Origin: Ereboglobus sp. | GTDB taxonomy: Bacteria; Verrucomicrobiota; Verrucomicrobiia; Opitutales; Opitutaceae | Reading direction: 5' to 3' | DNA: 64,000 nucleotides | Assembly (NCBI GenBank): GCA_029974595.1 | Contig: JARKRC010000046.1 | Location: 1-64,000, forward strand | Shown: piece by piece, positions 36,057 to 45,009 of the stretch | How the letters are laid out: each line of letters starts with the position of its first letter | Numbering within the stretch: the stretch's first letter is position 1 | Notes under the pieces: model-generated | Database searches by the model: none | The model's input: only the letters and a program-made list of their open reading frames with translations | Told to the model about the DNA's origin: nothing | Program-made: the position numbers and the translations under genes

Positions 36057-36464
36057 ATGAAAATGAAGAACGTCAATAAACTCGCAGTTGTGTTCAGCCT
36101 CGCGCTTGCCGGGGTTTTCGTTTCGTCCGCCGCCCTCGGGGCGGTAGCGACCGATCCGAAAGCCTATGTCGAGTCGTATCGCGCGCACAGTCCCGCGCAG
36201 CCCGCGCCCGTCAGGGTCGTGGCGCCGGTGGCCGTGCTTGCGAAGCAGGATGCCCGGACCGAAAGCGTCGACGTGACCTTTGTCGTCGACGCCAAGGGCG
36301 AGCCGACCGACATCTCCGTCGCCTACGCTTCGGATGACGCGCTGGTCGCTCCGGTGATCGAGGCGGTGGGACGCTGGAAGTTCACGCCCGCGACGCGTGA
36401 CGGCGTGCCTGTGGCAACCAAGGTGTTGCTGCCGGTGCGTTTCACGGTCGCGTCGAATGATTGA
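36057..36464 (+). CDS. small secreted TonB C-terminal-domain-like protein
   Basis: The gene encodes 135 residues (133 if translation begins at the second ATG, 36063, which has the better ribosome-site spacing). A signal peptide (about 1-29) is followed by a spacer and one domain with the TonB C-terminal pattern: VDVTFVVDAKGEPTDISVAY, then VIEAVGRWKFTPATRDGVPV. It lacks the proline-rich linker and membrane anchor of true TonB, so it is a free periplasmic domain. Its role is unknown; it may bind outer-membrane transporters. Confidence 0.75.
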   Translation: MKMKNVNKLAVVFSLALAGVFVSSAALGAVATDPKAYVESYRAHSPAQPAPVRVVAPVAVLAKQDARTESVDVTFVVDAKGEPTDISVAYASDDALVAPVIEAVGRWKFTPATRDGVPVATKVLLPVRFTVASND

Positions 36465-36692
36465 TCACAACACGAACCGATAATCAGGGCCGCCGTCCGC
36501 ATCACGCGGGTGGCGGCCCTGCCTTTTTTCGGAAGCGGCGCTGCGGCTTTGAAAACGGCTCGAAACAGCCCGGAGTCCGCTGCGCGCCGCGCTGCTGTTT
36601 TGCTTCTACGTGGCCGGCGTGGAATGAAAGTTGTTTATGATTTTTGCTTTCGTCTTGGCAGACGGGGCGGGGCGGTTTTTCGTGCGTTTTCG

Positions 36693-37868
36693 ATGTCTAC
36701 TTCTTTCAACCAAGGGGTTCTCGCACTCGAAGACGGTTCGGTGTTTCGCGGACGCGCATTTGGCGCGGCGCGCACGATTTCCGGCGAATGCGTTTTCAAC
36801 ACGTCGATGAGCGGCTACCAGGAAATCCTGACCGACCCGTCGTATTTCGGCCAGGTCGTCACGATGACGGCCGTGCAGGTCGGCAACTACGGCATCAACG
36901 ACGAGGACGCGGAGGACGACATGCTGCGCGTGTCGGGTTTCGTGGTGCGCGAGCTCTCGCCCATTGTGAGCAACTGGCGCAGCCACATGTCGGTCGACGC
37001 CTATTTGAAACGATACAGCATCCCCGGGCTGGACGGCGTGGACACGCGCGCGATCACGAAAAAACTGCGCGTCGCCGGCTCGATGCGCTGCTGCCTGAGC
37101 ACGTTCGGCATCGGCGACGACGAGGCGCTCGCCATCGCGCGCGTCTCGCAGGACATGGCCGGCTCGGACTACGTGAAATTCGTCTCGTGCAAGGAGCCTT
37201 ACCTGTGGCGCAGCGACGCGCCGGAAAATTACAACCAGGCTTACATGCCCGTCGGCACCACGATGAACGCGCCCGCGATTCCCGGAAAAAAGTTCCGCGT
37301 GGCGGCGTTCGACTACGGCGCAAAACACACGATCTTCCGCAAGCTCGTGCGCCACGGTTTCGAGGTGCAGGTCTTCCCCGCGACGGCGACCGCGGAGCAG
37401 GTGCGCGAACACGGGCCCGACGCGGTTTTCCTCTCGAACGGCCCCGGCGATCCGGCGGCGCTGCCCTACATTCACAAGACGGTGGGCGCCTTGCTCGGGG
37501 AGTTTCCGATCTTCGGGATCTGCCTCGGGCACCAGATCATCACGCACGCCCTGGGCGGCACGACGTTCAAGCTCAAGTTCGGGCATCGCGGCGGCAACCA
37601 GCCGGTGAAAAATCTCGAAACCGGCCGCGTGTCGATCACCGCGCAAAACCACGGCTTCGCGACCGACCCCAAGTCGGTCGAAGCCGGCGGCGCGATTGTG
37701 ACCGAGATCAACTTGAACGACGGCACCGTCGAGGGGCTGCGCCACACGCGGCTGCCGGTGTTTTCCGTGCAGTATCATCCGGAAGCCGCGCCCGGGCCGA
37801 ATGACGCCGACCCGCTGTTTGTGGATTTCTACCGCATGGTGGAAGCGCGCAAGGCGGGGAAGATTTGA
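36693..37868 (+). CDS. carA: carbamoyl-phosphate synthase small subunit
   Basis: The 391-residue glutaminase subunit supplies ammonia for carbamoyl phosphate, used in arginine and pyrimidine synthesis. N-terminal CarA signatures are ALEDGSVFRGRAFG and FNTSMSGYQEILTDPSYFGQ; the class I amidotransferase site is IFGICLGHQI (Cys nucleophile) with SVQYHPEA (His-Glu). The start ATG at 36693 (MSTSFNQG) matches the family N-terminus. carB is not in the window, although argF and argG, which use its product, lie 13 kb away. Confidence 0.95.
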   Translation: MSTSFNQGVLALEDGSVFRGRAFGAARTISGECVFNTSMSGYQEILTDPSYFGQVVTMTAVQVGNYGINDEDAEDDMLRVSGFVVRELSPIVSNWRSHMSVDAYLKRYSIPGLDGVDTRAITKKLRVAGSMRCCLSTFGIGDDEALAIARVSQDMAGSDYVKFVSCKEPYLWRSDAPENYNQAYMPVGTTMNAPAIPGKKFRVAAFDYGAKHTIFRKLVRHGFEVQVFPATATAEQVREHGPDAVFLSNGPGDPAALPYIHKTVGALLGEFPIFGICLGHQIITHALGGTTFKLKFGHRGGNQPVKNLETGRVSITAQNHGFATDPKSVEAGGAIVTEINLNDGTVEGLRHTRLPVFSVQYHPEAAPGPNDADPLFVDFYRMVEARKAGKI

Positions 37869-37899
37869 GGCGGGCGTCCGAGAATCACGGATCGGCTGG

Positions 37900-37946
37900 C
37901 ACGGGCGACTCGCCCGTGTCTTCAGAACACGGGCTGGCAGCCCGTG
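37900..37946. repeat. R2 palindrome pair
   Basis: Two 19-bp R2 units, CACGGGC-gactc-GCCCGTG (37900-37918) and CACGGGC-tggca-GCCCGTG (37928-37946), lie 31 bp beyond the carA stop. A weaker third unit (GGCTGGAAGCC) follows near 37961. Confidence 0.65.
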
Positions 37947-38066
37947 CCACTCGATCCGGCAGGCTGGAAGCCTGCGCTACGGCGCTTCGCGCTTCGGCGC
38001 GTTCGCGGCATTTGCTTGACCCGCCGCACGGTCGCACGAGACGCTGTGGATTTTCGTTAAAACATC

Positions 38067-39173
38067 ATGCTCAAAGCAGGCATCGTAGGCCTTCCCAACG
38101 TAGGCAAATCCACTCTCTTCAACGCCCTCACGCGCTCCCGCAAGGCCGAGGCGGCCAACTATCCTTTTTGCACCATCGACCCGAACGTCGGCGTCGTCAC
38201 CGTGCCCGACGACCGCGCCTATGTGCTCCAGAAAATCGCGAAGACCCAGGTCGTCATTCCCGCCGCCATCGAATTCGTGGACATCGCCGGACTCGTCGCC
38301 GGCGCCAGCAAGGGCGAGGGCCTGGGCAACCAGTTCCTCGCCAACATCCGCGAAGTCGATGCGATCGTGCAAGTTGTCCGCTGCTTCGAAGATCCCGACG
38401 TCGTCCACACGATGGGCGCCGTGGATCCGGTGCGCGACATTGAGGTGATCAACACCGAGCTTGTCCTCGCCGACCTCGAATCCGTCACGAAGCGCATCGA
38501 GAAAACACAAAAGAAGGCGAAATCCGGCGACAAGGAAGCCATCGTCGAAATGGCGCTTCTCGAACGTCTCTCGCCGCATCTCAACTCCGGCAAGACCGCC
38601 AACGTCCTTCCCGGCGCGACTGCGGACGACAAGGCGATGATGAAACTCTTCCAGCTCCTCACCGCGAAGCCCGTGCTCTTCGCGTGCAATGTCGCCGAGG
38701 GCGATCTCGCGACGGCAAACGAAAATCCGTTTGTGCAAAAAGTCGCCGAGTATGTGCGCACGCACCACGACGCGGCCTACGTGCCGATCTCGGCGAAGAT
38801 CGAGGCGGAGCTGGTCGATCTCGCGCCCGACGAGGCGAAGGCGTTCCTGAAAGACCTCGGCGTGGACGATTCCGGCGTGTCGATGCTCATTCGCGAATCG
38901 TATGCGCTGCTCGGCTTGCAGACCTACTTCACCGCCGGCGAAAAGGAAGTGCGCGCGTGGACGATCAAGAAAGGCTGGAAGGCGCCGCAGGCCGCCGGCG
39001 TGATTCACACCGACTTCGAGAAAGGATTCATCAAGGCCGAGGTCGTCAGCTACGAAGACCTCGCCCGGCTCGGCAGCGTCGCCGCCGCGCGCGACGCCGG
39101 CAAATACCGGCTCGAAGGCAAGGAATACGTTTTCCAGGACGGCGACGTGGCGCTGTTCCGGTTCAACAACTGA
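38067..39173 (+). CDS. ychF: redox-regulated ATPase YchF (Obg family)
   Basis: The 368-residue Obg-family P-loop protein has G1 GLPNVGKST at residues 8-16, G3 DIAG in VDIAGLVAGASKGEGLGNQF, and a non-canonical G4 (ACNVAEGD, NVAE instead of NKxD) that makes YchF prefer ATP over GTP. A C-terminal TGS domain carries YFTAGEKEVRAWTIKKGWKAPQ-type sequence. It associates with ribosomes and stress responses. Length matches E. coli YchF (363). Confidence 0.95.
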   Translation: MLKAGIVGLPNVGKSTLFNALTRSRKAEAANYPFCTIDPNVGVVTVPDDRAYVLQKIAKTQVVIPAAIEFVDIAGLVAGASKGEGLGNQFLANIREVDAIVQVVRCFEDPDVVHTMGAVDPVRDIEVINTELVLADLESVTKRIEKTQKKAKSGDKEAIVEMALLERLSPHLNSGKTANVLPGATADDKAMMKLFQLLTAKPVLFACNVAEGDLATANENPFVQKVAEYVRTHHDAAYVPISAKIEAELVDLAPDEAKAFLKDLGVDDSGVSMLIRESYALLGLQTYFTAGEKEVRAWTIKKGWKAPQAAGVIHTDFEKGFIKAEVVSYEDLARLGSVAAARDAGKYRLEGKEYVFQDGDVALFRFNN

Positions 39174-39189
39174 CAGGAATGATGAAAGG

Positions 39190-39228
39190 CATTTTAACCG
39201 CGAATGGACGCGAAACATCGCGAACATA
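39190..39228 (+). repeat. R3 repeat unit
   Basis: TTTTAACCGCGAATGGACGC followed by a GAAACATCGCGAACA tail matches the R3 units at 4770, 8573 and 11781. Further on, an R2-like pair (GGCGCAGGCTTCCAGCCTCC, near 39330) precedes the folE2 start. Confidence 0.55.
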
Positions 39229-39380
39229 CGGATTCAGGATTCCGTGTTTCCCCGCGCCTCTTCGCGTCCAAAAACGGTCTTGCATGCGGATGAACACGGA
39301 TTGAAGAAAAGCGCGCCAGCGTCCTGGCGCAGGCTTCCAGCCTCCATCGTTCCGCCGCCCGCCCGTTCCGAAAAACAGCA

Positions 39381-40310
39381 ATGAGCACACGTTCCAAACG
39401 CGTTTACGACGCATCCTTCAAGGTCACTGACGCCTACCGTGCGTCGCTGCCCGACGTGATGCAGGCGGCAAACGACATCGCGGGCGCGCGCGTCGCGATC
39501 CAGCAGGTCGGCATCGACGGCTTCAAGCTGCCCATGCGCTTCGCGCTGAAAAACGCGGGCAAAAAAGAACACACGCTCGAAGCGCGCGTCACCGGCGCCG
39601 TCTCGCTCGAAGCCGCGCGCCGCGGCATCAACATGAGCCGCATCATGCGCACCTTTTACGAGCACGACGCCGACGTCTGCTCGCCGGAACTGCTCGGCCG
39701 CATTCTTAAAAAATACCGCCGTGCCCACGCCGCGCTCCAAGCGGGCTTGCGGGTCGCCTTTTCGTTTCCAGCCCGGCTTTCGAGCCTGCGCAGCGGCCTG
39801 AGCGGCTGGCAATATTATGACGCCGCCTACGAGGCCGCGCTCGACGGGTCGGGACAACTGCGCCGCTACGTGGAGCTCGATTTTGTGTATTCATCGGCGT
39901 GCCCGTGTTCCTCCGAACTCGCCGAGCATGCGCGTGAAACCCGCGATGTGTTTGCCGTCGGCCATTCGCAACGTTCGAAGGCGCGCGTGCGTGTCGAGCT
40001 CGCGTCACGCCGCACGCTTGCCGCCGACGATTTGCGCGCGCATTGCGCCGCCGCGTTGCAAACCGAGACGCAGGTACTCGTCAAACGCGAGGACGAGCAG
40101 GCTTTCGCCGAGCTGAACGGAGCCCATTTGAAGTTTGTCGAAGACGCCGCGCGCCTGATCTACGCGCGCCTCGCCGCGGATGCCCGCGTATGCGATTTCC
40201 GCGTCGTGTGCGCGCACTACGAATCGCTGCATTCGCATGACGCCGTGAGCGTCATCTGCAAAGGCGTCCCCGGCGGCATGACGGCCGGCGCGCTCGATTT
40301 CCGCCTGTAA
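39381..40310 (+). CDS. folE2: GTP cyclohydrolase FolE2 (type IB)
   Basis: The 309-residue tunnel-fold enzyme converts GTP to dihydroneopterin triphosphate, the first step of folate synthesis. The active-site cysteine lies in SSACPCSSELAEH, and GHSQRSKARVRVEL is the family core. FolE2 replaces zinc-dependent FolE in some bacteria, often under zinc limitation. No Zur-type site is apparent upstream, so it may be the only enzyme of this step here. Confidence 0.93.
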   Translation: MSTRSKRVYDASFKVTDAYRASLPDVMQAANDIAGARVAIQQVGIDGFKLPMRFALKNAGKKEHTLEARVTGAVSLEAARRGINMSRIMRTFYEHDADVCSPELLGRILKKYRRAHAALQAGLRVAFSFPARLSSLRSGLSGWQYYDAAYEAALDGSGQLRRYVELDFVYSSACPCSSELAEHARETRDVFAVGHSQRSKARVRVELASRRTLAADDLRAHCAAALQTETQVLVKREDEQAFAELNGAHLKFVEDAARLIYARLAADARVCDFRVVCAHYESLHSHDAVSVICKGVPGGMTAGALDFRL

Positions 40311-40494
40311 AGGGTGAGATCATCCAGATCGTGTTTTGCGCACAGAGCGTCTGGGGAATTTATCGGCGCGAATCGTGCAACTTGCGTGATATGCCTCGCA
40401 ACGTTTGTTGCAAAATGCATGAACCATCTGCATGAAATGCCGTCAATGATTCGCTTAATGTTGATTTACAGACGATTGTGAAATTAAAATGAGG

Positions 40495-40511
40495 TTGGCA
40501 CGCATGTAGCT
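40495..40511 (+). promoter_or_regulatory. candidate sigma-54 (-24/-12) promoter
   Basis: TTGGCACGCATGTAGCT matches the sigma-54 consensus YTGGCACG-N4-TTGCW at all defined positions except one T to A. It gives GG at -24 and GC at -12 with the right spacing. It lies 38 bp before the ATG of the small membrane protein at 40550. No rpoN or enhancer-binding activator gene is in this window. Confidence 0.5.
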
Positions 40512-40549
40512 AATGAGCTTGGAAATACCTAAAAAGTATCAAAGCAATC

Positions 40550-40861
40550 ATGCGCATCACCAACTCCTTCAGTTTTCTCGTTTTCGGACTCATCATGCGA
40601 CTTTTGCCCGTGTTCGCGCCGACGGTTGTCGCATCCGATGCCACCAGCGTCGCGGCGGCGGAGGCCACCACGCGCGGCTTGTGGCTCGTGACGATGGGCT
40701 ATGTTTTTGCCGCGATCGGGGCATGGTTTTTCTTCAAGGATGTGGCGCGCCGCGCGGCGCTTGGCATGGCGCAGTTGCGCGAGCGCGTCCGCATTGCCGA
40801 GGCTCGCGAAGCCCGCGTCCGCGCCCTCATGCACCGCTTGGAAGTCCGAGTGCAATATTGA
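40550..40861 (+). CDS. small membrane protein of unknown function
   Basis: The protein has 103 residues and two predicted transmembrane helices (about 6-28 and 44-62), separated by an Ala/Thr-rich periplasmic-like loop. A basic, helical and possibly coiled-coil tail follows (REARVRALMHRLEVRVQY). I recognise no family. It stands alone behind a candidate sigma-54 promoter, 120 bp before the EndoQ-helicase gene. Confidence 0.6.
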   Translation: MRITNSFSFLVFGLIMRLLPVFAPTVVASDATSVAAAEATTRGLWLVTMGYVFAAIGAWFFFKDVARRAALGMAQLRERVRIAEAREARVRALMHRLEVRVQY

Positions 40862-40981
40862 AGCATCAAGGACTGCCGTTTGCATTCTGTTTTAAATGAC
40901 GGGCCGGGGTTTGGAAAACTCCACGCTCCCTTCACTGTATATGCTTGCCCTTGCGCACCGGATATCAACCGTTGGCGCGTG

Positions 40982-43900
40982 ATGTCGTTTTACGCTGATC
41001 TGCACATCCACTCCAAGTATTCCCGGGCCACCAGCGGAGACCTCGATTTCTACCATCTCGCGCTCTGGGCGAAGAAAAAGGGCATTCGTGTCGTCGGCAC
41101 CGGAGACTTCACCCATCCGGCGTGGATGGCCGCCATCTGTGACGAGCTCATCCCCGCCGAACCCGGCCTCTTCCGCCTGCGCGACGATCTCGAAGCTGCC
41201 GTCAATGCCGAGATCGGTCCCTGCGCCGTCGCCTCCGCTCCCGTACGCTTTCTCCTCGAAGTCGAAATCTCCACCATCTACAAGCAGGGCGACAAGGTGC
41301 GCAAGGTTCACCACCTCCTCTACGCGCCCGACATCGCCGCGGCCGGGCGCATGACCGGACGACTTGCCCGTATCGGCAACCTCGCCTCCGACGGACGTCC
41401 CATCCTCGGTCTCAATTCCCGCAACCTGCTCGAAATCTGTCTCGAAGCCGGTCCGGGCTGTTATCTCATCCCCGCGCACATCTGGACGCCGTGGTTCAGC
41501 GTCTTCGGCTCCAAGTCCGGCTTCGACCGCCTCGAAGAGTGTTATGGAGATCTCTCCGCGCATATCTTTGCGCTCGAAACCGGCCTCTCCTCCGACCCGC
41601 CGATGAACTGGCGGATATCGATGCTCGACAGCTACCGGCTCGTATCCAGCTCCGACGCGCACTCGCCGGGCAACTTGGGGCGCGAGGCCAGCCGATTCGA
41701 TTGCGCGCTGGATTATTTCGCCATCCGCGACGCCCTGGCCACCGGGCGCGGTTACGCCGGCTCGGTCGAGTTTTTTCCCGAGGAAGGCAAATACCATATG
41801 GACGGCCACCGCGCCTGCGACTTCCGCTGCGAACCGGCGGAGTCCCGGCGCCTCGGCAACAAATGCCCAGTCTGCGGCGCGCCGCTCACGCTCGGCGTCC
41901 ACTACCGCGTGCTCGAACTCGCCGACCGCACCGAGCCGCAAAAACCGCCCGGCGCCGCGCCCTTCCGGAGCTTCATCCCGCTGCCCGAAGTTTTGGGCGA
42001 AATCCACGGAACCGGTTCGAAAAGCAAAACCGTGCGCGCCGCTTGGGAGCAGGCCGTCGCCCACCTCGGCCCCGAACTCGAAATCCTTGGCGAACTGCCG
42101 CTCGACGAAATCAGCCGCGCCGCCACGCCGCTCCTTGCGGAAGCGATCCGCCGGATGCGCGCCGGCGAAGTCATCCGCGAAGGCGGCTTCGACGGCGAAT
42201 ACGGCGTCATCCGCGTATTCAAGCCGGGCGAAACCGCGTCCGCCCAATCCGCCGCTCTGCTCTTCGATCTGCCTGAGGCGGCAAAACCCGAAAAGCCTGC
42301 ACACATCCCCGCCGGTGAAACGACCTCGCCCCGCAAAGAAAAACCGGCGGAGAAAATTTCGCCCTCCGAAGCATCCGCAAACGAAAGACACGCCAGCGAT
42401 TCCAACCCGTCCTCCGGTCCGGCAGCCTTTTCCCTCGCCGGCCTCGATCCCGATCAGCGCGCCGCCGCCTCCATCGCCTCCGGTCCGCTGCTGATCATCG
42501 CAGGCCCCGGCACGGGCAAGACCCGCACGCTTACGCACCGCATCGCGCACCTTGTGGCCGGCCACGGAATCCCGCCCGAATCCTGCCTCGCCATCACTTT
42601 CACGCGCCGCGCGGCAGGCGAGATGCGCGAACGCCTCCAGCACCTCCTTGCTGACGGCCGTGGCGCCCGCGTGACCGTGACGACCTTCCACGCGCTCGGC
42701 CTTTTCATCCTCCGCGAACAACAGGCCAGGCTCGGCCTGGGCGCCCCGCTCCGCGTCGCAGATGAACGCGAGGCGCTCGCGCTCGCCCGTGAGACCCTTG
42801 GAGTCTCCGCCGCCGACGCACGCCGTCTCCTCACCGAACGCAGCTCCATTCCCGCCGCCTATACGCAGGCCATGCGCGCCCGCGGCCTCGTGGATTTCGA
42901 CAATCTCATCGGGCTTACCGTCGATCTTCTTGCCGCCGATCCCGCCCTCGCCGCGCACTACCGCGCCCGCTGGCCCCACCTTTCCATCGACGAGTATCAG
43001 GATGTGGATGAACGCCAGTATCAACTTGTCCGGCACCTCGCAGGCGCCGCCAGCCTCTGCGCCATCGGCGATCCCGACCAGGCGATCTACGGCTTCCGTG
43101 GCACCGACGTCCGCTTCTTCCAGCAATTTCAAGCCGACCATCCGGGCGCTCGTGTCGTCCAGCTCACGCGCAACTACCGCTCCGCCCGTCCGATCGTCGA
43201 AGCCGCCCTGCAAGCCGTGGCCCCCACCACGCTTGTGCGTGGCCGCGCCCTGCGCGCGCAAAACTCCGACGCCACCCGCCTCCTCTTGCGCGAATGCGCC
43301 ACCGACCGCGCCGAGGCCGGATTCGTTGTCGAAACCATCGAGCGGCTCATCGGCGGCACCAGCCTCACATCGTTTGACACCGGACGTGTCGCCGCAGCCG
43401 CAGCCCAGTCCGCTGCGCATTACGCTTTCAACGACATTGCCATCCTCTACCGCACCGATGCGCAAACCCCGCCGCTTGTCGAGGCGCTTGCCCGCTCCGG
43501 CATCCCGTTCCAGAAACGCGCTCACGGCCCCCTCTCCGCGCACGCCACGGTGCAGGCGCTCGTCGCCCGCATAAAAACCCTGCCGCCCGACGTCCCGCTC
43601 GCCGAACGCGTCGCGCAAGCCGCGGCCGCGCTCGCCCTCGCCCAGCAGCCCGACCCCGACCTGCGCCCCATCGCGGATATCCTCCGTCCCCTCGCTGAAA
43701 AACACGGCACCGATCTTGACGCCTTCCAGAGCGAACTCGCCCTCGGCGTGGACGTGGACTTGCACGACGCCCGTGCCGAACGCGTGTCGCTGCTCACGCT
43801 GCACGCCGCCAAAGGGCTGGAATTTCGTGTCGTTTTTCTTGTCGGCTGCGAAGATGGACTGCTGCCGCACCGCTTCGGATTCGAGGCCGCCGAAACTGAC

Positions 43901-44107
43901 ATCGCCGAGGAACGCCGCCTGTTTTTCGTGGGCCTCACCCGGGCGAAGGATCGTCTCTTCCTCACGCACACCCGCCGCCGCCATTGGCAGGGCGCTCTGC
44001 GCGACCGTAATCCGTCGCCTTTCCTACGCGACATCCGCGATACCCTGCTTGACCGTCAGCGCGAGGAGCGTGTCGCGCCGCGTGCGCGCCAGCTGGATCT
44101 GTTTTGA
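40982..44107 (+). CDS. EndoQ-like PHP endonuclease fused to UvrD/Rep-type helicase
   Basis: The 1041-residue protein joins two repair activities. Residues 1 to about 400 match endonuclease Q, the PHP-fold enzyme that nicks 5' of deaminated bases. They have metal ligands in DLHIHSKYS, VGTGDFTHP, LLEVEIS, IPAHIW and SSSDAHSPG, and a zinc site formed by CDFRC and CPVCGAPLTLGV (near 295). After a linker rich in Pro, Lys and Glu (about 430-480) comes an SF1A helicase: GPGTGKT (near 508), SIDEYQDVDE (near 666), LTRNYRS, HAAKGLEF and FVGLTRAKD (near 980). The start ATG at 40982 begins exactly at the PHP strand. It likely nicks at deaminated bases and unwinds the strand, but this is inference from domains. 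Confidence 0.85.
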   Translation: MSFYADLHIHSKYSRATSGDLDFYHLALWAKKKGIRVVGTGDFTHPAWMAAICDELIPAEPGLFRLRDDLEAAVNAEIGPCAVASAPVRFLLEVEISTIYKQGDKVRKVHHLLYAPDIAAAGRMTGRLARIGNLASDGRPILGLNSRNLLEICLEAGPGCYLIPAHIWTPWFSVFGSKSGFDRLEECYGDLSAHIFALETGLSSDPPMNWRISMLDSYRLVSSSDAHSPGNLGREASRFDCALDYFAIRDALATGRGYAGSVEFFPEEGKYHMDGHRACDFRCEPAESRRLGNKCPVCGAPLTLGVHYRVLELADRTEPQKPPGAAPFRSFIPLPEVLGEIHGTGSKSKTVRAAWEQAVAHLGPELEILGELPLDEISRAATPLLAEAIRRMRAGEVIREGGFDGEYGVIRVFKPGETASAQSAALLFDLPEAAKPEKPAHIPAGETTSPRKEKPAEKISPSEASANERHASDSNPSSGPAAFSLAGLDPDQRAAASIASGPLLIIAGPGTGKTRTLTHRIAHLVAGHGIPPESCLAITFTRRAAGEMRERLQHLLADGRGARVTVTTFHALGLFILREQQARLGLGAPLRVADEREALALARETLGVSAADARRLLTERSSIPAAYTQAMRARGLVDFDNLIGLTVDLLAADPALAAHYRARWPHLSIDEYQDVDERQYQLVRHLAGAASLCAIGDPDQAIYGFRGTDVRFFQQFQADHPGARVVQLTRNYRSARPIVEAALQAVAPTTLVRGRALRAQNSDATRLLLRECATDRAEAGFVVETIERLIGGTSLTSFDTGRVAAAAAQSAAHYAFNDIAILYRTDAQTPPLVEALARSGIPFQKRAHGPLSAHATVQALVARIKTLPPDVPLAERVAQAAAALALAQQPDPDLRPIADILRPLAEKHGTDLDAFQSELALGVDVDLHDARAERVSLLTLHAAKGLEFRVVFLVGCEDGLLPHRFGFEAAETDIAEERRLFFVGLTRAKDRLFLTHTRRRHWQGALRDRNPSPFLRDIRDTLLDRQREERVAPRARQLDLF

Positions 44108-44468
44108 GCGGACGTCATGGCCGCCCAGCCCTATCTGTGCGAAAAGCGCGCAAAATCATTTGACCGCGCGGCAGGCGGGCCTAGGGTCTCCGGCCTTGAT
44201 CCTCTGCAGTGTTCGAGGTGCTTTTCAATAACCGCTCTTTGTCTTTGAGTCATCAAGGGAGCTGAACCCGCCGCGGAAGCTGCCACGCCGTAAATTCGGA
44301 AGGCAAACGCCGCGTCGGAGGCGCCCACCTTAATATAAAAAGGACTAGAGTCTTTGGGCATACGGCACAGGTGGAGGATCAATTTCCATTTTTCAGCTTT
44401 AGTTAACGCGCGCGCCGCCCGGAAGCATTGACCCGGACGGTGTTTTTTGCCTCATAAATGAAAAGCCC
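44108..44468. other. 361-bp intergenic region, no supported gene
   Basis: A minus-strand frame (44361 to 44131, about 76 residues) exists but has no motif, ribosome site or typical composition. No repeat family of the window is recognisable here. Confidence 0.35.
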
Positions 44469-44819
44469 ATGTTCGACGCCAACTTCTATTTGTTCATCCA
44501 CCTCGTTTCCCTCGTCATTCTTGCGGGATATACTTTCTACGCCTTTGTCGCCCCTGCCGAGACGCGCAAGTCCGTGCTCATGATAACCGGCATCGCCGCG
44601 CTCCTGATGCTCGTGAGCGGTTTTGCGCTCGTGACGAAAAAAGGCCATCAGTGGAGCGAGGTGTGGATTTGGGCCAAGCTCGTTTGCTGGCTCGGCATTG
44701 CCGCCATGTCGGGCATCGCCTATCGCCGCCGCGCCCTCGTGCCGAAGCTCAAGCTCATAACGCTTGGCCTGTTTGTCGTGGCGCTCTTCTTTGTCGTTTA
44801 TCGCTGGAAGTTTATGTGA
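44469..44819 (+). CDS. four-helix integral membrane protein
   Basis: The protein has 116 residues with four predicted helices: FYLFIHLVSLVILAGYTFY, VLMITGIAALLMLVSGFAL, VWIWAKLVCWLGIAAMSGI and LITLGLFVVALFFVVYRW. It ends with a basic KFM. The layout recalls SirB2/DUF420-like small membrane proteins, but I cannot assign a family. No operon partner is evident. Confidence 0.75.
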   Translation: MFDANFYLFIHLVSLVILAGYTFYAFVAPAETRKSVLMITGIAALLMLVSGFALVTKKGHQWSEVWIWAKLVCWLGIAAMSGIAYRRRALVPKLKLITLGLFVVALFFVVYRWKFM

Positions 44820-44842
44820 TTCTGGCTGTGAAGCCGGGAGGC

Positions 44843-44856
44843 GGGGGGGGGGGGGG
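44843..44856. repeat. poly(G) tract of 14 bases
   Basis: An uninterrupted run of 14 G follows GGGAGGC just after the stop of the preceding membrane-protein gene and about 150 bp before the NHL-protein start. Such tracts are prone to slippage and also to sequencing error. Confidence 0.8.
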
Positions 44857-45009
44857 ATTTCTTTACCGGCAATAAAATGCAACCGTTGACGCGCGAATTA
44901 CCGCGTTTCTATTTTACTATTTTTTACCATTTTCAGTTGACCATAATGAGGCAGCGCGGCACGTTTCGTCATCAGTTACAAAACCTTAATCACTCCCATC
45001 GTTCCCATC

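Noticed and set aside
36510-36692. N-terminal extension of CarA by 61 codons
   Set aside because: The extension is Ala/Arg-rich and unlike CarA; the ATG at 36693 begins exactly at the conserved family N-terminus.
40892-43984. 1030-codon open frame on the minus strand opposite the EndoQ-helicase gene
   Set aside because: It is the antisense of a GC-rich gene, has Gly/Glu/Ala/Val low-complexity composition and no motif. Long antisense frames are expected at this GC content.
44131-44361. Possible 76-codon minus-strand gene
   Set aside because: No ribosome site, family motif or hydrophobic pattern; left as intergenic.
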